In this document: in pieces, positions 36,028-45,134 of the stretch
Layout of the letters: each line of letters opens with the position of its first letter
Numbering within the stretch: position 1 is the stretch's first letter
Assembly: GCF_000204645.1 (NCBI RefSeq)
Contig: NC_015422.1
Span: forward strand, 248,001-312,000
Source of the DNA: Alicycliphilus denitrificans K601
Lineage (GTDB): Bacteria > Pseudomonadota > Gammaproteobacteria > Burkholderiales > Burkholderiaceae_C
Direction of reading: 5' to 3'
DNA: 64,000 bases
The notes under the pieces: model-generated
What the model was told of the DNA's origin: nothing
What the model saw: the letters and a program-made list of their open reading frames with translations, nothing else
Databases searched by the model: none
Translations under genes and position numbers: made by a program

Positions 36028-36890
36028 GGTGCGTCTTGGTGGGAAAGCAGGGCGCTCTGCAGCGCGGCGAGGGCCGGCGTGGCGTAGCCGGGGCGGTGCA
36101 GGAGCATGGTGTCGCAGGTGCCCAGCGGCACCCAGCGCAGCGGGGGCGGCGTGCGCAGCAGCTGGAGCACCGACTGCGGCACCACGCCCGCGCAGCGGCC
36201 GGCGGCCACGCAGGCCAGGATGGCGGGGTAGGACGCGAGCTCCAGCACCTCGACCGGGGCGCCGCCCTGGCGCATCCAGTCTTCGCCGATGCGGCGGTAG
36301 GTGCAGCCCTGGGCAAAGGCGGCGAGCAGGTGCACGCGCAGGTCGGCCGGCGTGGCGGCGGGCGGGTGGCTGGCGGGCAGGGCGAGCAGCAGCGATTCGG
36401 CGAACACGGGCGTGCGCTCGATGGGCGCGTCCGCCTCCAGCCCGGGCGGCGGCCACGCGACCAGCGCGCAGTCGAGCTGGTGGGCCAGCACCTGGTCCGC
36501 CAGTTGGCGCGAGGGCGCGGTGCGCAGCTCCAGCGACAGCGCGGGCCACTGCGCGTGCAGCCGCGCCAGCGGGCCGGGCAGGCGGGCGGCGGCCGTGCTC
36601 TCCATCGCGCCTATGCGCAGGCGGCCCGTGGGCGCGCCCGGGTGCAGGGCCTGGCGCGCCTCCTCGGCCAGGGCCAGCAGGCGGTCGGCATAGGCCAGCA
36701 GCGTCTCGCCCTCGGGCGTGAGGCGCATGCGCCTGCCTTCGCGCAGGAAAAGCGGCACGCCCAGGTCTTCCTCCAGCTGCTGCACGCGCGTGGTGGCGTT
36801 CGACTGGGCGCGGCCCAGCCGCTCGGCCGCGCGCGTCACGCTGCCTTCCGCCGCGACGGTGCGAAAGATGTCGAGCGCCACCAGATCCAT
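36024..36890 (-). CDS. LysR-family transcriptional regulator
   Basis: A 288-residue LysR regulator. The winged HTH (residues 1-60) reads LVALDIFRTVAAEGSVTRAAERLGRAQSN, and the effector domain starts at about 90 (GRLRIGAMESTAAARLPGPL). I chose the ATG at 36890 over TTG 36896. It is divergent from an MFS gene across a 55-bp AT-rich gap with a dyad, and cotranscribed with the nitronate monooxygenase, so it probably controls both. Confidence 0.9.
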   Translation of the reverse strand: MDLVALDIFRTVAAEGSVTRAAERLGRAQSNATTRVQQLEEDLGVPLFLREGRRMRLTPEGETLLAYADRLLALAEEARQALHPGAPTGRLRIGAMESTAAARLPGPLARLHAQWPALSLELRTAPSRQLADQVLAHQLDCALVAWPPPGLEADAPIERTPVFAESLLLALPASHPPAATPADLRVHLLAAFAQGCTYRRIGEDWMRQGGAPVEVLELASYPAILACVAAGRCAGVVPQSVLQLLRTPPPLRWVPLGTCDTMLLHRPGYATPALAALQSALLSHQDAP

Positions 36891-36911
36891 TTTCAATCTG
36901 TTTATGAGATG

Positions 36912-36928
36912 ATTAAAAGAAGATTAAT
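36912..36928. promoter_or_regulatory. Probable LysR operator
   Basis: The dyad ATTAA-N7-TTAAT lies in the AT-rich gap between the divergent LysR and MFS genes, which otherwise have very high GC. Its position fits the recognition site of the adjacent regulator. Confidence 0.5.
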
Positions 36929-36945
36929 CTTAAAACAGGATTCGT

Positions 36946-38175
36946 ATGCGCGCTACCCCCTCCTGGTCCGAGCAGCCCCGCGCCGTGACCTGGGCCGGCA
37001 TGCTGGCGCTGGCCGTCGCCATGGGCGTGGGACGCTTCGCCTTCACGCCGCTGCTGCCCATGATGCTGCACGACGGCGTGCTCACCCTGGCCGAGGGCAG
37101 TTGGCTGGCCACGGCCAACTACGTCGGCTACCTGGCGGGCGCGCTGGCCTGCATGGCGCTGCCCTGGGTGGCGCCCGCCGTGTACGAGCGCTGGCACCCG
37201 GCGCGGCTGGCGCGCGCGGGGCTGGTGGCCACGGTACTGCTGACGGTGGCCATGGCGCTGCCGCTGCCCGGCGCCTGGCCGCTGCTGCGCTTCGCCGCCG
37301 GCGTGGCCAGCGCCTTCGTGCTGCTCAACGTGGCGGCCTGGTGCATGGTGCGCCTCACGGCGCTGGGCCGCCCGTCCATGGGCGGGCTGGTCTTCTGCGG
37401 GCCGGGCGTGGGTATCGCGCTCACGGGCCTGGCGGCCAGCGCCATGGTGGCCGCGCAGTGGCGCGCGTCGACGGGCTGGGTGGTGTGCGGGCTGCTGTCG
37501 GTGCTGCTGTGCGCGGTGGTCTGGCCCGTGGTGCGGGGCCGCGCGGCCCAGGCCCGGGCGGGCGCGCCGCACCCGCACGCGCCGGCGCGCGCGCCGGGCG
37601 GGGGCACGGTGCTGGCGCGCGGCGTGCACGCGCTGGCCTACGGGCTGGCGGGGCTGGGCTATATCGTCACCGCCACCTTCCTGCCGGTGATCGCGCGGGC
37701 CGCGCTGCCGGCCGGCTCGCTCTGGCCCGACCTGTTCTGGCCCATGTTCGGCGTGGGCGTCACCGTGGGGGCCGCCCTGAGCACGCGCGCGAACGCGGCG
37801 TGGGACCGGCGCTGGCTGCTGTGCGCGACCTATGGCATGCAGGCCCTGGGCATCGCGCTGGGCCTGTGGTGGCCCACGCCGGCGGGGTTCGCGCTCAGCA
37901 GCTGCCTGGTGGGCCTGCCGTTCACCGCCATCACCTTCTATGGCCTGCAGGAGGCGCGGCGCCTGTGGCCGCAGTCTGCCGACAGCTTTGCCAGCCTGAT
38001 CACGGCGGTCTACGGCCTGGGGCAGATCATGGGTCCGCCCATGGTGGCCTGGCTGCTCGCGCGCGGCGGCCAGGCGCAGGGCTTTGCCCAGGGGCTGGCG
38101 CTGGCCGCGGGGGCGCTGGTGGTGGGGGCGGCCATGTATGCCGCATCGGCCTGGCGCTGGCCCTTGGTGCGCTGA
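36946..38175 (+). CDS. YbfB/YjiJ-family MFS transporter
   Basis: A 409-residue transporter with about twelve hydrophobic helices. The motifs GVGRFAFTPLLPMML (helix 1) and ATANYVGYLAGALA (helix 2) are typical of the YbfB/YjiJ family. The substrate is unknown. It is divergent from the LysR regulator and probably under its control. Confidence 0.83.
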   Translation: MRATPSWSEQPRAVTWAGMLALAVAMGVGRFAFTPLLPMMLHDGVLTLAEGSWLATANYVGYLAGALACMALPWVAPAVYERWHPARLARAGLVATVLLTVAMALPLPGAWPLLRFAAGVASAFVLLNVAAWCMVRLTALGRPSMGGLVFCGPGVGIALTGLAASAMVAAQWRASTGWVVCGLLSVLLCAVVWPVVRGRAAQARAGAPHPHAPARAPGGGTVLARGVHALAYGLAGLGYIVTATFLPVIARAALPAGSLWPDLFWPMFGVGVTVGAALSTRANAAWDRRWLLCATYGMQALGIALGLWWPTPAGFALSSCLVGLPFTAITFYGLQEARRLWPQSADSFASLITAVYGLGQIMGPPMVAWLLARGGQAQGFAQGLALAAGALVVGAAMYAASAWRWPLVR

Positions 38176-38178
38176 GGC

Positions 38179-38898
38179 TCAGGGCTGCCTGCCGACCAGC
38201 CGGGAGGTCCAGTCCTCTGCGCTGGCGTTCTCCAGCCGGCAGCTGAACAGCTTGTGCCACGAGGGCGGCAGCGGCAGGGCCAGGATCTGGCGCAGCGTCG
38301 CGGGCGTGCAGTCGCGCTCGGCAATGGCGCGCAGCAGGCGCGTGATGGGCCACTCGGGGTAGGGCCTCGCCAGCAGCCACACCTGGTCGCCCGCCTGCAC
38401 CTGGCCGCCCTGCAGCACGCGCAGGTACCAGCCGGTGCGCAGGCTGCTTTGCACGCGCAGCGCCATGTCGGGCACGCCGAAGCGGTCGTTCAGCTTCCAG
38501 CAGGGCTGGCGGCCCTGGCTGACCTCGAAGCGCGCGCTGCCGATCTGCCACTGGTCCGCGATGCAGACCTGGGATTCCTGCAGGTCGTCCAGGCTGAAGT
38601 TCTCGCCGAACGCGCCGGGCTGCTCCAGCAGGGCTTGCGCCGCGGCGTTGCCCGCAAGCTCTTGCCGCCAGGGCGCGTACTGGGCCCAGGCGTAGCAGTG
38701 CACGGCCTTGTCGGGGCCGCCGTGCACGCGCGGGTCGCCCTGCTCGTCGCCATCCAGGCCCAGCGGGCCAGCGCCGACCGGGCCGCCGCGCGCCTGCTTG
38801 GCGATGGCGCTGCGGCTGCCGGGGCGGGTGTAGGGCAGGGCGCGGCCGGTGAGCACGGCGCGCAGCCAGCCCAGGGGCTGTGGGGGCGTGGCGTTCAT
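38179..38898 (-). CDS. MOSC domain protein (YiiM-like)
   Basis: A 239-residue protein. The MOSC core shows GLDGDEQGDPRVHGGPDKAVHCYAWAQY and the conserved Cys in QGRQPCWKLNDRFG, probably the molybdenum-cofactor ligand. YiiM-like proteins detoxify N-hydroxylated bases. The ATG at 38898 overlaps the stop of the upstream redoxin gene by 4 bp. Confidence 0.85.
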   Translation of the reverse strand: MNATPPQPLGWLRAVLTGRALPYTRPGSRSAIAKQARGGPVGAGPLGLDGDEQGDPRVHGGPDKAVHCYAWAQYAPWRQELAGNAAAQALLEQPGAFGENFSLDDLQESQVCIADQWQIGSARFEVSQGRQPCWKLNDRFGVPDMALRVQSSLRTGWYLRVLQGGQVQAGDQVWLLARPYPEWPITRLLRAIAERDCTPATLRQILALPLPPSWHKLFSCRLENASAEDWTSRLVGRQP

Positions 38899-39455
38899 GG
38901 CGGGGGCATGTCGGGGCGCGGGCAGCCGTTGTCGTCGCAGCCGGCGGCGGCCTGGGCCGGCGTGGCGGCGGCAGGCACGGGCTCGGCCAGCAGCTGGCCC
39001 AGCAGCGTGCCCAGGCGCAGGTCGTCCAGGTGCCCGAAGTGGTGCAGGCGCACGCGGCCCTGCGGGTCCAGCACCACCAGGCTGGGCGTGCCCTGCAGCG
39101 CCAGGCTGTGCATGGTGCGTGGAATGGTGCGCTGCGGGTCGGGCTGGTCCAGGCCGATGGGAAAGCGCAGGCGGTATTCGTGCATGAAGGCCTGCAGCGC
39201 CGCCGCGCCGCCCTGCACGTCGTGGTGCTCGAACACCGTGTGCAGACCGATCACGACGAGCCGGTCCTGCGGGAACGCCTCGTGCACGCGCCGCGCCTGC
39301 GGTATGCCGTGCTCCACGCAGCCCGGGCACAGCATCTGGAACGCGTGTAGCACTACGACGCGCCCGCGCAGCGCCTTCAGCGTGAGCGGCTGCGGCGTGT
39401 TGAACCATTGCGCCACCTGCAGCGGCGGCGCGGGCGGGTGATAGGTGCCGTTCAT
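38895..39455 (-). CDS. Thioredoxin-fold redoxin (TlpA/AhpC-like)
   Basis: A 186-residue redoxin-family protein with the redox motif CPGC (in FQMLCPGCVEHG, residues about 41-52) and the cis-Pro loop LQGTPSLVVLD. No clear signal peptide is seen, so it is likely cytoplasmic. The C-terminal tail is Ala/Pro-rich and has an extra Cys pair (CDDNGC). It is coupled to the MOSC gene downstream. Confidence 0.75.
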   Translation of the reverse strand: MNGTYHPPAPPLQVAQWFNTPQPLTLKALRGRVVVLHAFQMLCPGCVEHGIPQARRVHEAFPQDRLVVIGLHTVFEHHDVQGGAAALQAFMHEYRLRFPIGLDQPDPQRTIPRTMHSLALQGTPSLVVLDPQGRVRLHHFGHLDDLRLGTLLGQLLAEPVPAAATPAQAAAGCDDNGCPRPDMPPP

Positions 39456-39473
39456 GGCCTGGCGCCGCCGGAT

Positions 39474-39968
39474 TCAGCCCGCCAACTGCGCGTTGTAGGC
39501 GCTGCGCGCCTGCAAGAAGCGCTCGAACGGGAACTTGATCGGCACGCCCTCCAGGGCGGCGGCCAGCATGTCCAGGTGGCCCTCGAAGCCGGCGCAGGCT
39601 TTGGCGGCGTCCTCGCCGGCGGGAATTTGCAGCGTCAGGGTCAATGCGGTGCCCTCGCCGGCGGGGGCCAGCTCCCAGCGCATGGGGCGCTCGGGTTCGT
39701 TGCCGCTGCTCCAGGAGTAGGCCAGCACGCGCTGCGCCTCGAAGGCGGTGACGCGGCTGTCGATGACGATGCCGCTGTCGACGAAGTCGATGCGCACGGC
39801 GCCGCCGGTGCACAGCTCGATGTTGCCGGGCGCCAGCCATTGCGCCATGGCCTGCGGGTCGGTCAGCATGCGCCAGACGGCGTCCGCGCCGTGGTCGAGC
39901 CGGCGTGTCAGGCGGCCTTCAAAACCCGTGGCCGTGCGTTGCAGGGTGCCGATGTCGGCTGTGCTCAT
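39474..39968 (-). CDS. SRPBCC / AHSA1-like protein
   Basis: A 164-residue helix-grip protein of the activator-of-Hsp90 ATPase (AHSA1-like) group. FEGRLTRRLDHGADAVWRMLTDPQAMAQWLAPG is the usual opening. Members bind small hydrophobic ligands; the role here is unknown. GGAGGAAC upstream supports ATG 39968. Confidence 0.8.
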   Translation of the reverse strand: MSTADIGTLQRTATGFEGRLTRRLDHGADAVWRMLTDPQAMAQWLAPGNIELCTGGAVRIDFVDSGIVIDSRVTAFEAQRVLAYSWSSGNEPERPMRWELAPAGEGTALTLTLQIPAGEDAAKACAGFEGHLDMLAAALEGVPIKFPFERFLQARSAYNAQLAG

Positions 39969-40067
39969 GGTCGTTCCTCCGAGGCGTTGCGATGCCACGG
40001 GTTGTAGCAGACGGACGGGGGCGTCCGCGTGAATGACAGCACGGATATTGGGGATGCGCGGCAGTGG

Positions 40068-40529
40068 CTACGGGCGGCGCTTTCTCAGGAGGTATTTCTG
40101 GAAGCCATCCATCACCACCTCGCCCTTCTGGTTCTTCACTTCGGTGCCGAGGGTGATCACGCCCGTGGTGTTGCCGGGCCTGAGCTCCGACACGGTGAGC
40201 GTGCAGTACAAGGTGTCGCCCACGAACACCGGGTTCAGGAAGCGGCTGCCTTGCTCCAGGAAGCCCTTGAGCGATTCCTCCACCATGTGCGGGAACAGCC
40301 CCGCCCCCGCGGCGGTCTGGATCACCACCTGGTAGCCATGGGCCAGCATGTGGGGCATGCCATGGGCGCGGCAGTATTCCACGTCGTAGTGCACGGGGTG
40401 GTTGTCGCCGCTGGCCAGCTGGAAGGCGGCGAACAGCGCATCCGTCATGGTGCGCGAGGGCAGCAGGAATTGCTCGCCCAGCTCGAAATCCTCGAAATAG
40501 CGCTGCGGGCACATCTGGTGCTTGATCAT
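40068..40529 (-). CDS. MaoC-family hot-dog dehydratase
   Basis: A 153-residue single hot-dog-fold protein with the hydratase motif LASGDNHPVHYDVEYCRAHG (Asp and His as the catalytic pair) and the C-terminal VFVGDTLYCTLTV strand. It probably hydrates an enoyl-CoA. It follows the Bug gene in the same direction and sits close to a CoA transferase, so a small acid-degrading set is likely. Confidence 0.82.
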   Translation of the reverse strand: MIKHQMCPQRYFEDFELGEQFLLPSRTMTDALFAAFQLASGDNHPVHYDVEYCRAHGMPHMLAHGYQVVIQTAAGAGLFPHMVEESLKGFLEQGSRFLNPVFVGDTLYCTLTVSELRPGNTTGVITLGTEVKNQKGEVVMDGFQKYLLRKRRP

Positions 40530-40550
40530 GGCTCGTCCTACCTGGGGTTC

Positions 40551-41522
40551 TCAATTCGCCGTCATTTTCGCGGCCTTGGCCACTTGGCCCCACTTGGCCA
40601 GCTCGCCGCCGAGGAAGGCGGCCAGCGCCTGCGGCTGGGGGTTCTTCTCCAATACCAGGCCCATGTCGTAGGCCTGCTTTTGCAGGCCGGGATCCTGCAG
40701 CGCTTCCTTCAGGCTGGTGTTGAGCTTTGCAATCACCGGCGCCGGGGTCTGGGCTGGAGCAAACACCGCGTTCCAGGTGTAGGCCTCGTACTTGGGCACG
40801 ACCTCTGCCACGGCCGGCGTGTCGGGCGTCTGGGGCAGGCGCTGCCCCATCGTCGTGGCGATCAGGCGCACCGTGCCCGCCTTCACCTGGGCCAGGCCGG
40901 TGGGGGCGCTGTCCATCATGAAGGCCAGGTGCCCGCCGATCACGTCCTGCATGGCAGGCGCGCTGCCGCGGTAGGGCACATGCTCGGTCTTGGAGCCGGT
41001 CATGTAGTTCAGCAGTTCGGCGCCCAGATGGGGCGCGCTGCCGACGCCTGCCGATCCGTAGTTCACCTTGCCCGGGTGATCCTTGATGTAGCCGATGAAT
41101 TCCTGCAGGTTCTGCGCCGGGAAATTCTTGTTCACCACGATCACCAGCGGCGCCTTTGCCGCCATGCCCACGGGGGCGAAGTCCTCCACGGTCCTGTACG
41201 GCATCTTGTCGTGGATGCTGGGGTTCACGGCGTGCGCCACCGTGGTCAGCAGGATGGTGTAGCCGTCCGGCTGGGCCTTGGCCACGGCATCGGTGCCCAC
41301 CAGCGTGCCTGCGCCCGTGCGGTTCTCCACGACCAGCACTTGCCCCAGCTTCTTGCCCCATGCGTCCGCCAGGGCGCGGGCAAAGGTATCGGTCGGGCCT
41401 CCTGCTGCGTAGGGCACAATCAGTTTCACGGGGCGTGCCGGGTAGCTTTGCGCATGCGCTGCGGCCGAGACCAATGCCAATGCACCAACGATGGCGGTGT
41501 GGATCGATCGACGTGTCATCAT
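40551..41522 (-). CDS. Bug/TctC-family periplasmic solute-binding protein
   Basis: A 323-residue binding protein with a signal peptide (about residues 1-24, ending SAAAHAQ). The mature start YPARPVKLIVPYAAGGPTDTFAR and the VPYRGSAPAMQDVIGGHL loop are family hallmarks. AGGAGACA precedes the ATG. It is divergent from a LysR regulator, which probably controls it, and cotranscribed with the MaoC gene. Confidence 0.9.
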   Translation of the reverse strand: MMTRRSIHTAIVGALALVSAAAHAQSYPARPVKLIVPYAAGGPTDTFARALADAWGKKLGQVLVVENRTGAGTLVGTDAVAKAQPDGYTILLTTVAHAVNPSIHDKMPYRTVEDFAPVGMAAKAPLVIVVNKNFPAQNLQEFIGYIKDHPGKVNYGSAGVGSAPHLGAELLNYMTGSKTEHVPYRGSAPAMQDVIGGHLAFMMDSAPTGLAQVKAGTVRLIATTMGQRLPQTPDTPAVAEVVPKYEAYTWNAVFAPAQTPAPVIAKLNTSLKEALQDPGLQKQAYDMGLVLEKNPQPQALAAFLGGELAKWGQVAKAAKMTAN

Positions 41523-41625
41523 GGGAATATGTCTCCTGTCTTGTCCGAGAAAACCAAAAAGATCGGTGTCCGAAAACTATAGAAAGCCAGCCGCCGTGCT
41601 TCCAGTCGAATGTTTCTTGGTGCCT

Positions 41626-41640
41626 TTAGAAGCCTTCTAA
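41626..41640. promoter_or_regulatory. Probable LysR operator between the Bug and LysR genes
   Basis: The perfect dyad TTAGAA-GCC-TTCTAA lies 36 bp before the LysR start, in the gap separating the divergent genes. This is the usual place for a LysR autoregulatory site. Confidence 0.5.
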
Positions 41641-41675
41641 ACACCAGCATCCACGCGCCCTGGGGAACGATTTCC

Positions 41676-42605
41676 ATGCGATACGAGCTGACCGACCTCA
41701 AGGTGTTCCTTGCCATTGCCGCCGCGAGAAGTCTCAGCGGCGGCGCGGCCGACATGCACCTCACGGCCCCTTCCGCGAGCTACCGGCTCAAGAACCTGGA
41801 GCAGGCCCTGGGCACGGCCTTGTTCGAGCGCACGTCCAAGGGCATGCAGCTCACGCCGGCGGGCCTGACCGTCAGGCGCTATGCGGAGGCGATCCTCGGC
41901 AACGTCGAGCGCCTGGGGGCCGAGATGCAGCGCCACACCGATGGCGTCGTCGGCCATATCCGCGTGTTCGCCAACAGCAGCACCTTGAATGGCCTGGCGC
42001 CGGCGCTCAGCCGTTTTCTGGCGGCCTATCCCAACGTCAACGTGGAGCTGGAGGAGCATCTGAGCGCCACCGTCGTCAAGGCGGTGCAGGACGACGCGGC
42101 TGACATAGGCTTGGCCGCGGGCGACATCGACTTCGGCGGCCTCACGGCCATTCCCTATGCCCGCGACGAACTCGTCTTCGTCACGCCGCCTGGCCATCCG
42201 CTGGCCGAATTCCCCATCGTTCCGCTGGACATGGCGCTCGCCCACGACCTGGTGGGCATAGGCAAGAAGTCCAGCAACTTCGTCTTCCTTGAAGCCATGG
42301 CGAACAAGCTCGGCGTCGCCCCGCGCGTGCGCGTCCATGCGCCCTCTTTCGCCGACGTGCTTGCCTGCGTCAAGGAAGGCGTGGGCATTTCGCTCGTGCC
42401 CTACTCCATCGCCGCCGCATTCATCCAAAGCGGCCAAGTGCAGAAGGTACGCGTGGACGAGCCCTGGGCCCAGCGGCAGCAGTGCATCGTGCTCAAGTCG
42501 CCGCAAAGCCTGCTGCCGCACGAACAGGCCTTCGTCAGCTATGTCGTCAAGACCAACGCCAGCGCCCTGGCCGATGCGGCCGCGCCGGCGATTCGAGGAT
42601 CTTGA
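41676..42605 (+). CDS. LysR-family transcriptional regulator
   Basis: A 309-residue LysR protein with the HTH at residues 1-60 (LTDLKVFLAIAAARSLSGGAADMHLTAPSASYRL). The effector domain from about 90 (GHIRVFANSSTLNGLAPALSRFL) resembles the CysB/YbhD-like type. The ATG at 41676 follows GGGGA; an upstream ATG at 41610 would add 22 residues. It stands between a Bug-MaoC pair and a CoA transferase and probably regulates both. Confidence 0.88.
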   Translation: MRYELTDLKVFLAIAAARSLSGGAADMHLTAPSASYRLKNLEQALGTALFERTSKGMQLTPAGLTVRRYAEAILGNVERLGAEMQRHTDGVVGHIRVFANSSTLNGLAPALSRFLAAYPNVNVELEEHLSATVVKAVQDDAADIGLAAGDIDFGGLTAIPYARDELVFVTPPGHPLAEFPIVPLDMALAHDLVGIGKKSSNFVFLEAMANKLGVAPRVRVHAPSFADVLACVKEGVGISLVPYSIAAAFIQSGQVQKVRVDEPWAQRQQCIVLKSPQSLLPHEQAFVSYVVKTNASALADAAAPAIRGS

Positions 42606-42729
42606 ACGCGGCTTCCAAAATATCGACTGGCTGCGCCGCAGGCGCGTTCCTAGAATTTTTGCTGGCCCATGCATCCCGGCGATGCGTGGAGATTTTTTGG
42701 CTACCGACATCCACACGCCTGCAAGATCC

Positions 42730-43896
42730 ATGACCACCCCTGCCGCCTCCACCCCCCCCACCCGCCCGCTGCAAGGCATTACCGTGCTGGCGCTGGAACA
42801 TGCCGTGGCCGCGCCCTTTGCCAGCCGCCAGCTGGCCGACCTGGGCGCCCGCGTCATCAAGATCGAGCGCCCCGGCGACGGCGACTTCGCCCGCGGCTAC
42901 GACAGCACCGTGATGGGCCAGTCTTCCTTCTTCGTCTGGTGCAACCGCGGCAAGGAGAGCCTGGCGCTGGACCTGAAGCAGCCCGGGAGCATGCCGGTGT
43001 TGGACAGGCTCCTGGAGCGCTGCGACGTGTTCATCCAGAACCTCGCCCCCGGCGCCGCCGCCCGCATGGGGCTGGACTACGACAGCCTGCGCGAGAAGTA
43101 CCCGCGTCTCATTGTCTGCGTCATTTCAGGCTACGGCGAAGGCGGCCCCTACAGCGACAAGAAGGCCTACGACCTGCTCGTTCAGGCGGCCTCCGGCCTT
43201 ATCTCCGTCACCGGCACGCCGGACGCGCCGGCGCGCACGGGTATCTCCATTGCCGACATCTCCGCGGGCATGTATGCCTACTCGGGCATCTTGTCGGCCT
43301 TGCTGCAGCGCGGCCATACCGGGCAGGGCATGCGGGTGGAGGTGAGCATGCTCGAAGCGCTTACCGAATGGATGTCCTACCCCCTGAACTTCAGCCACTA
43401 TGGCGGCAGCGCGCCGGTGCGCAGCGGCCTCACCCACCCCACGATCGCGCCCTATGGGCAATACCGCGCGGGCGATGGCAAAAGCGTCATCTTCGGCCTG
43501 CAGAACGACCGTGAATGGGCCGACTTCTGCCGCGCTGTCCTCCAGCGCCCCGGCATGGCGGACGACCCGCGCTTCGCCAGCAACCTGCTGCGCGTGAGCA
43601 ACCGCGCAGAGCTCGACGCCATCCTTGAGGAATGCTTCGACTCCCTCACGCGCGAACAGCTGCTGCAGCGCCTGGACGAGGGCGGCATCGCCAACGCACC
43701 GCTGGCCGAGCCCGACGAGGTCTGGACCCACCCGCAGTTCCAGGCGCGCCGGCGCTGGCGCGAGGTCGCGACCCCCCAAGGCGCCATCCAGGCCCTGCTG
43801 CCCCCCGCTACCCTTTCCGGGACCGAGGCCGCCATGGGCTCCGTGCCCGCGCTGGGCGAGCACACGGACGCCATCCTGAAAGAGCTTGGTTATTGA
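42730..43896 (+). CDS. Class III CoA transferase (CaiB/BaiF family)
   Basis: A 388-residue family III CoA transferase that moves CoA between carboxylic acids. The opening GITVLALEHAVAAPFASRQLADLGARVIKIERPGDGD is typical, and the catalytic Asp lies in KAYDLLVQAASGL. It begins 125 bp after the LysR gene in the same direction. With the Bug and MaoC genes it suggests uptake, CoA activation and hydration of an unsaturated dicarboxylic acid. The substrate is not identified. Confidence 0.88.
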   Translation: MTTPAASTPPTRPLQGITVLALEHAVAAPFASRQLADLGARVIKIERPGDGDFARGYDSTVMGQSSFFVWCNRGKESLALDLKQPGSMPVLDRLLERCDVFIQNLAPGAAARMGLDYDSLREKYPRLIVCVISGYGEGGPYSDKKAYDLLVQAASGLISVTGTPDAPARTGISIADISAGMYAYSGILSALLQRGHTGQGMRVEVSMLEALTEWMSYPLNFSHYGGSAPVRSGLTHPTIAPYGQYRAGDGKSVIFGLQNDREWADFCRAVLQRPGMADDPRFASNLLRVSNRAELDAILEECFDSLTREQLLQRLDEGGIANAPLAEPDEVWTHPQFQARRRWREVATPQGAIQALLPPATLSGTEAAMGSVPALGEHTDAILKELGY

Positions 43897-43913
43897 GCCC
43901 TTCGCAGGCCGCG

Positions 43914-45125
43914 TCAGCGCGTGGCCGGCAGGCTCAGCACGAAGCACGCGCCGGCCGCGCCGTCGGGCCGGTCCTCGCAATGCACGCTGCCGCCGTGGCG
44001 CTGGGCGATGGAGCGCACCAGGGCCAGGCCCAGGCCCACGCCGCCCGAGCGTTCGCTGGCGCCGGGCAGGCGGTAGAAGGGCTCGAAGATGCGCTCGCGC
44101 TGCGCGGGCGGCACGCCGGGGCCGTGGTCGCACACGCGCAGCACGGCGGACGGGCCCTCGCGCGTGACCGCGAGCGTGATGGCGCCCTGGCTGTAGCGGC
44201 GCGCGTTCTCCAGCAGGTTGCGCACGGCGCGGCGCAGCAGCTTGGACACAGCGGGCACCTCGACGGGGGCGCCGTCGCCTACCTGCAGCTCGGCATCGAC
44301 GCGCACGCCTTCCTCCACGGCCAGGCCCACCAGGTCCACGGGCTCGACGGTGCCCACGTCGGCCGCGCCGGCGTCCAGCCGGCTGGCCAGCAGGATCTCG
44401 TCCACGAGCTGGTCGAGCTCGGCGATGTTGCGCTCGATCTCGGCGCGGGACGCGGGCGAGGGGGCGCCGCCCCGCATCAGCTCCAGCCCCATGCGGATGC
44501 GCGTGAGCGGCGAGCGCAGCTCGTGCGATGCATTGGCCAGCAGCGACTTGTGCGACTGCACCAGCGTCTCGATGCGCGCCGCCGCGGCGTTGAACTGGCG
44601 CGCCAGGTCTGCCACTTCGTCGTGGCCCTGCTCGGCCACGCGCACCGACAGGTCGCCCTCGCCGAAGCGCTGCACGCTGCGCTGCAGCTGCTCCAGCCGC
44701 TGCAACAGCCGGCGGATGATGGGGAACACGCCCACGGTGACGGCGATGCCTACCAGCGCCAGCATCCATAGGAAGCCCAGCGGCGGGCGGAACCACGCGG
44801 CCGGCCCGTGCTCGTCGGGGCGCATGCGGGGCGTGCGCGGCGACAGGCGCATCTCGTACACGGCGCCGTCGTCGGCCTCGATGCGGTAGTGGATGCCCTC
44901 GCCCGGGTCGAGCCGCTGGCGTATGCCCGTGCCGTCGACCAGCGTGCGGCCCTGGGCGTCGGTGATCACGATGCCGCGCGTGGGCAACTGGTGCTGGTTC
45001 TGCTCGGCCGCCCAGCGCCAGGCCAGGCCCACGGCGAAGGCGAACACCAGCACGCCGCCCACCACCGCGAGCCAGATGCGCAGGTACAGGCGCCGGGAGA
45101 AGGGGCTGAACAGGGACAAGGACAT
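43914..45125 (-). CDS. Two-component sensor histidine kinase
   Basis: A 403-residue membrane kinase of the RstB/EnvZ type. TM1 is at about residues 10-32 and a periplasmic sensor of about 80 residues follows. TM2 is near 115-135, then a HAMP region. The HisKA motif is NASHELRSPLTRIRMGLEL, and the HATPase has NLLENARRYS, DHGPGVPP and GGVGLGLALV. The signal is unknown. It starts 9 bp after its response regulator. Confidence 0.9.
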   Translation of the reverse strand: MSLSLFSPFSRRLYLRIWLAVVGGVLVFAFAVGLAWRWAAEQNQHQLPTRGIVITDAQGRTLVDGTGIRQRLDPGEGIHYRIEADDGAVYEMRLSPRTPRMRPDEHGPAAWFRPPLGFLWMLALVGIAVTVGVFPIIRRLLQRLEQLQRSVQRFGEGDLSVRVAEQGHDEVADLARQFNAAAARIETLVQSHKSLLANASHELRSPLTRIRMGLELMRGGAPSPASRAEIERNIAELDQLVDEILLASRLDAGAADVGTVEPVDLVGLAVEEGVRVDAELQVGDGAPVEVPAVSKLLRRAVRNLLENARRYSQGAITLAVTREGPSAVLRVCDHGPGVPPAQRERIFEPFYRLPGASERSGGVGLGLALVRSIAQRHGGSVHCEDRPDGAAGACFVLSLPATR

Positions 45126-45134
45126 GGCAGCCGG

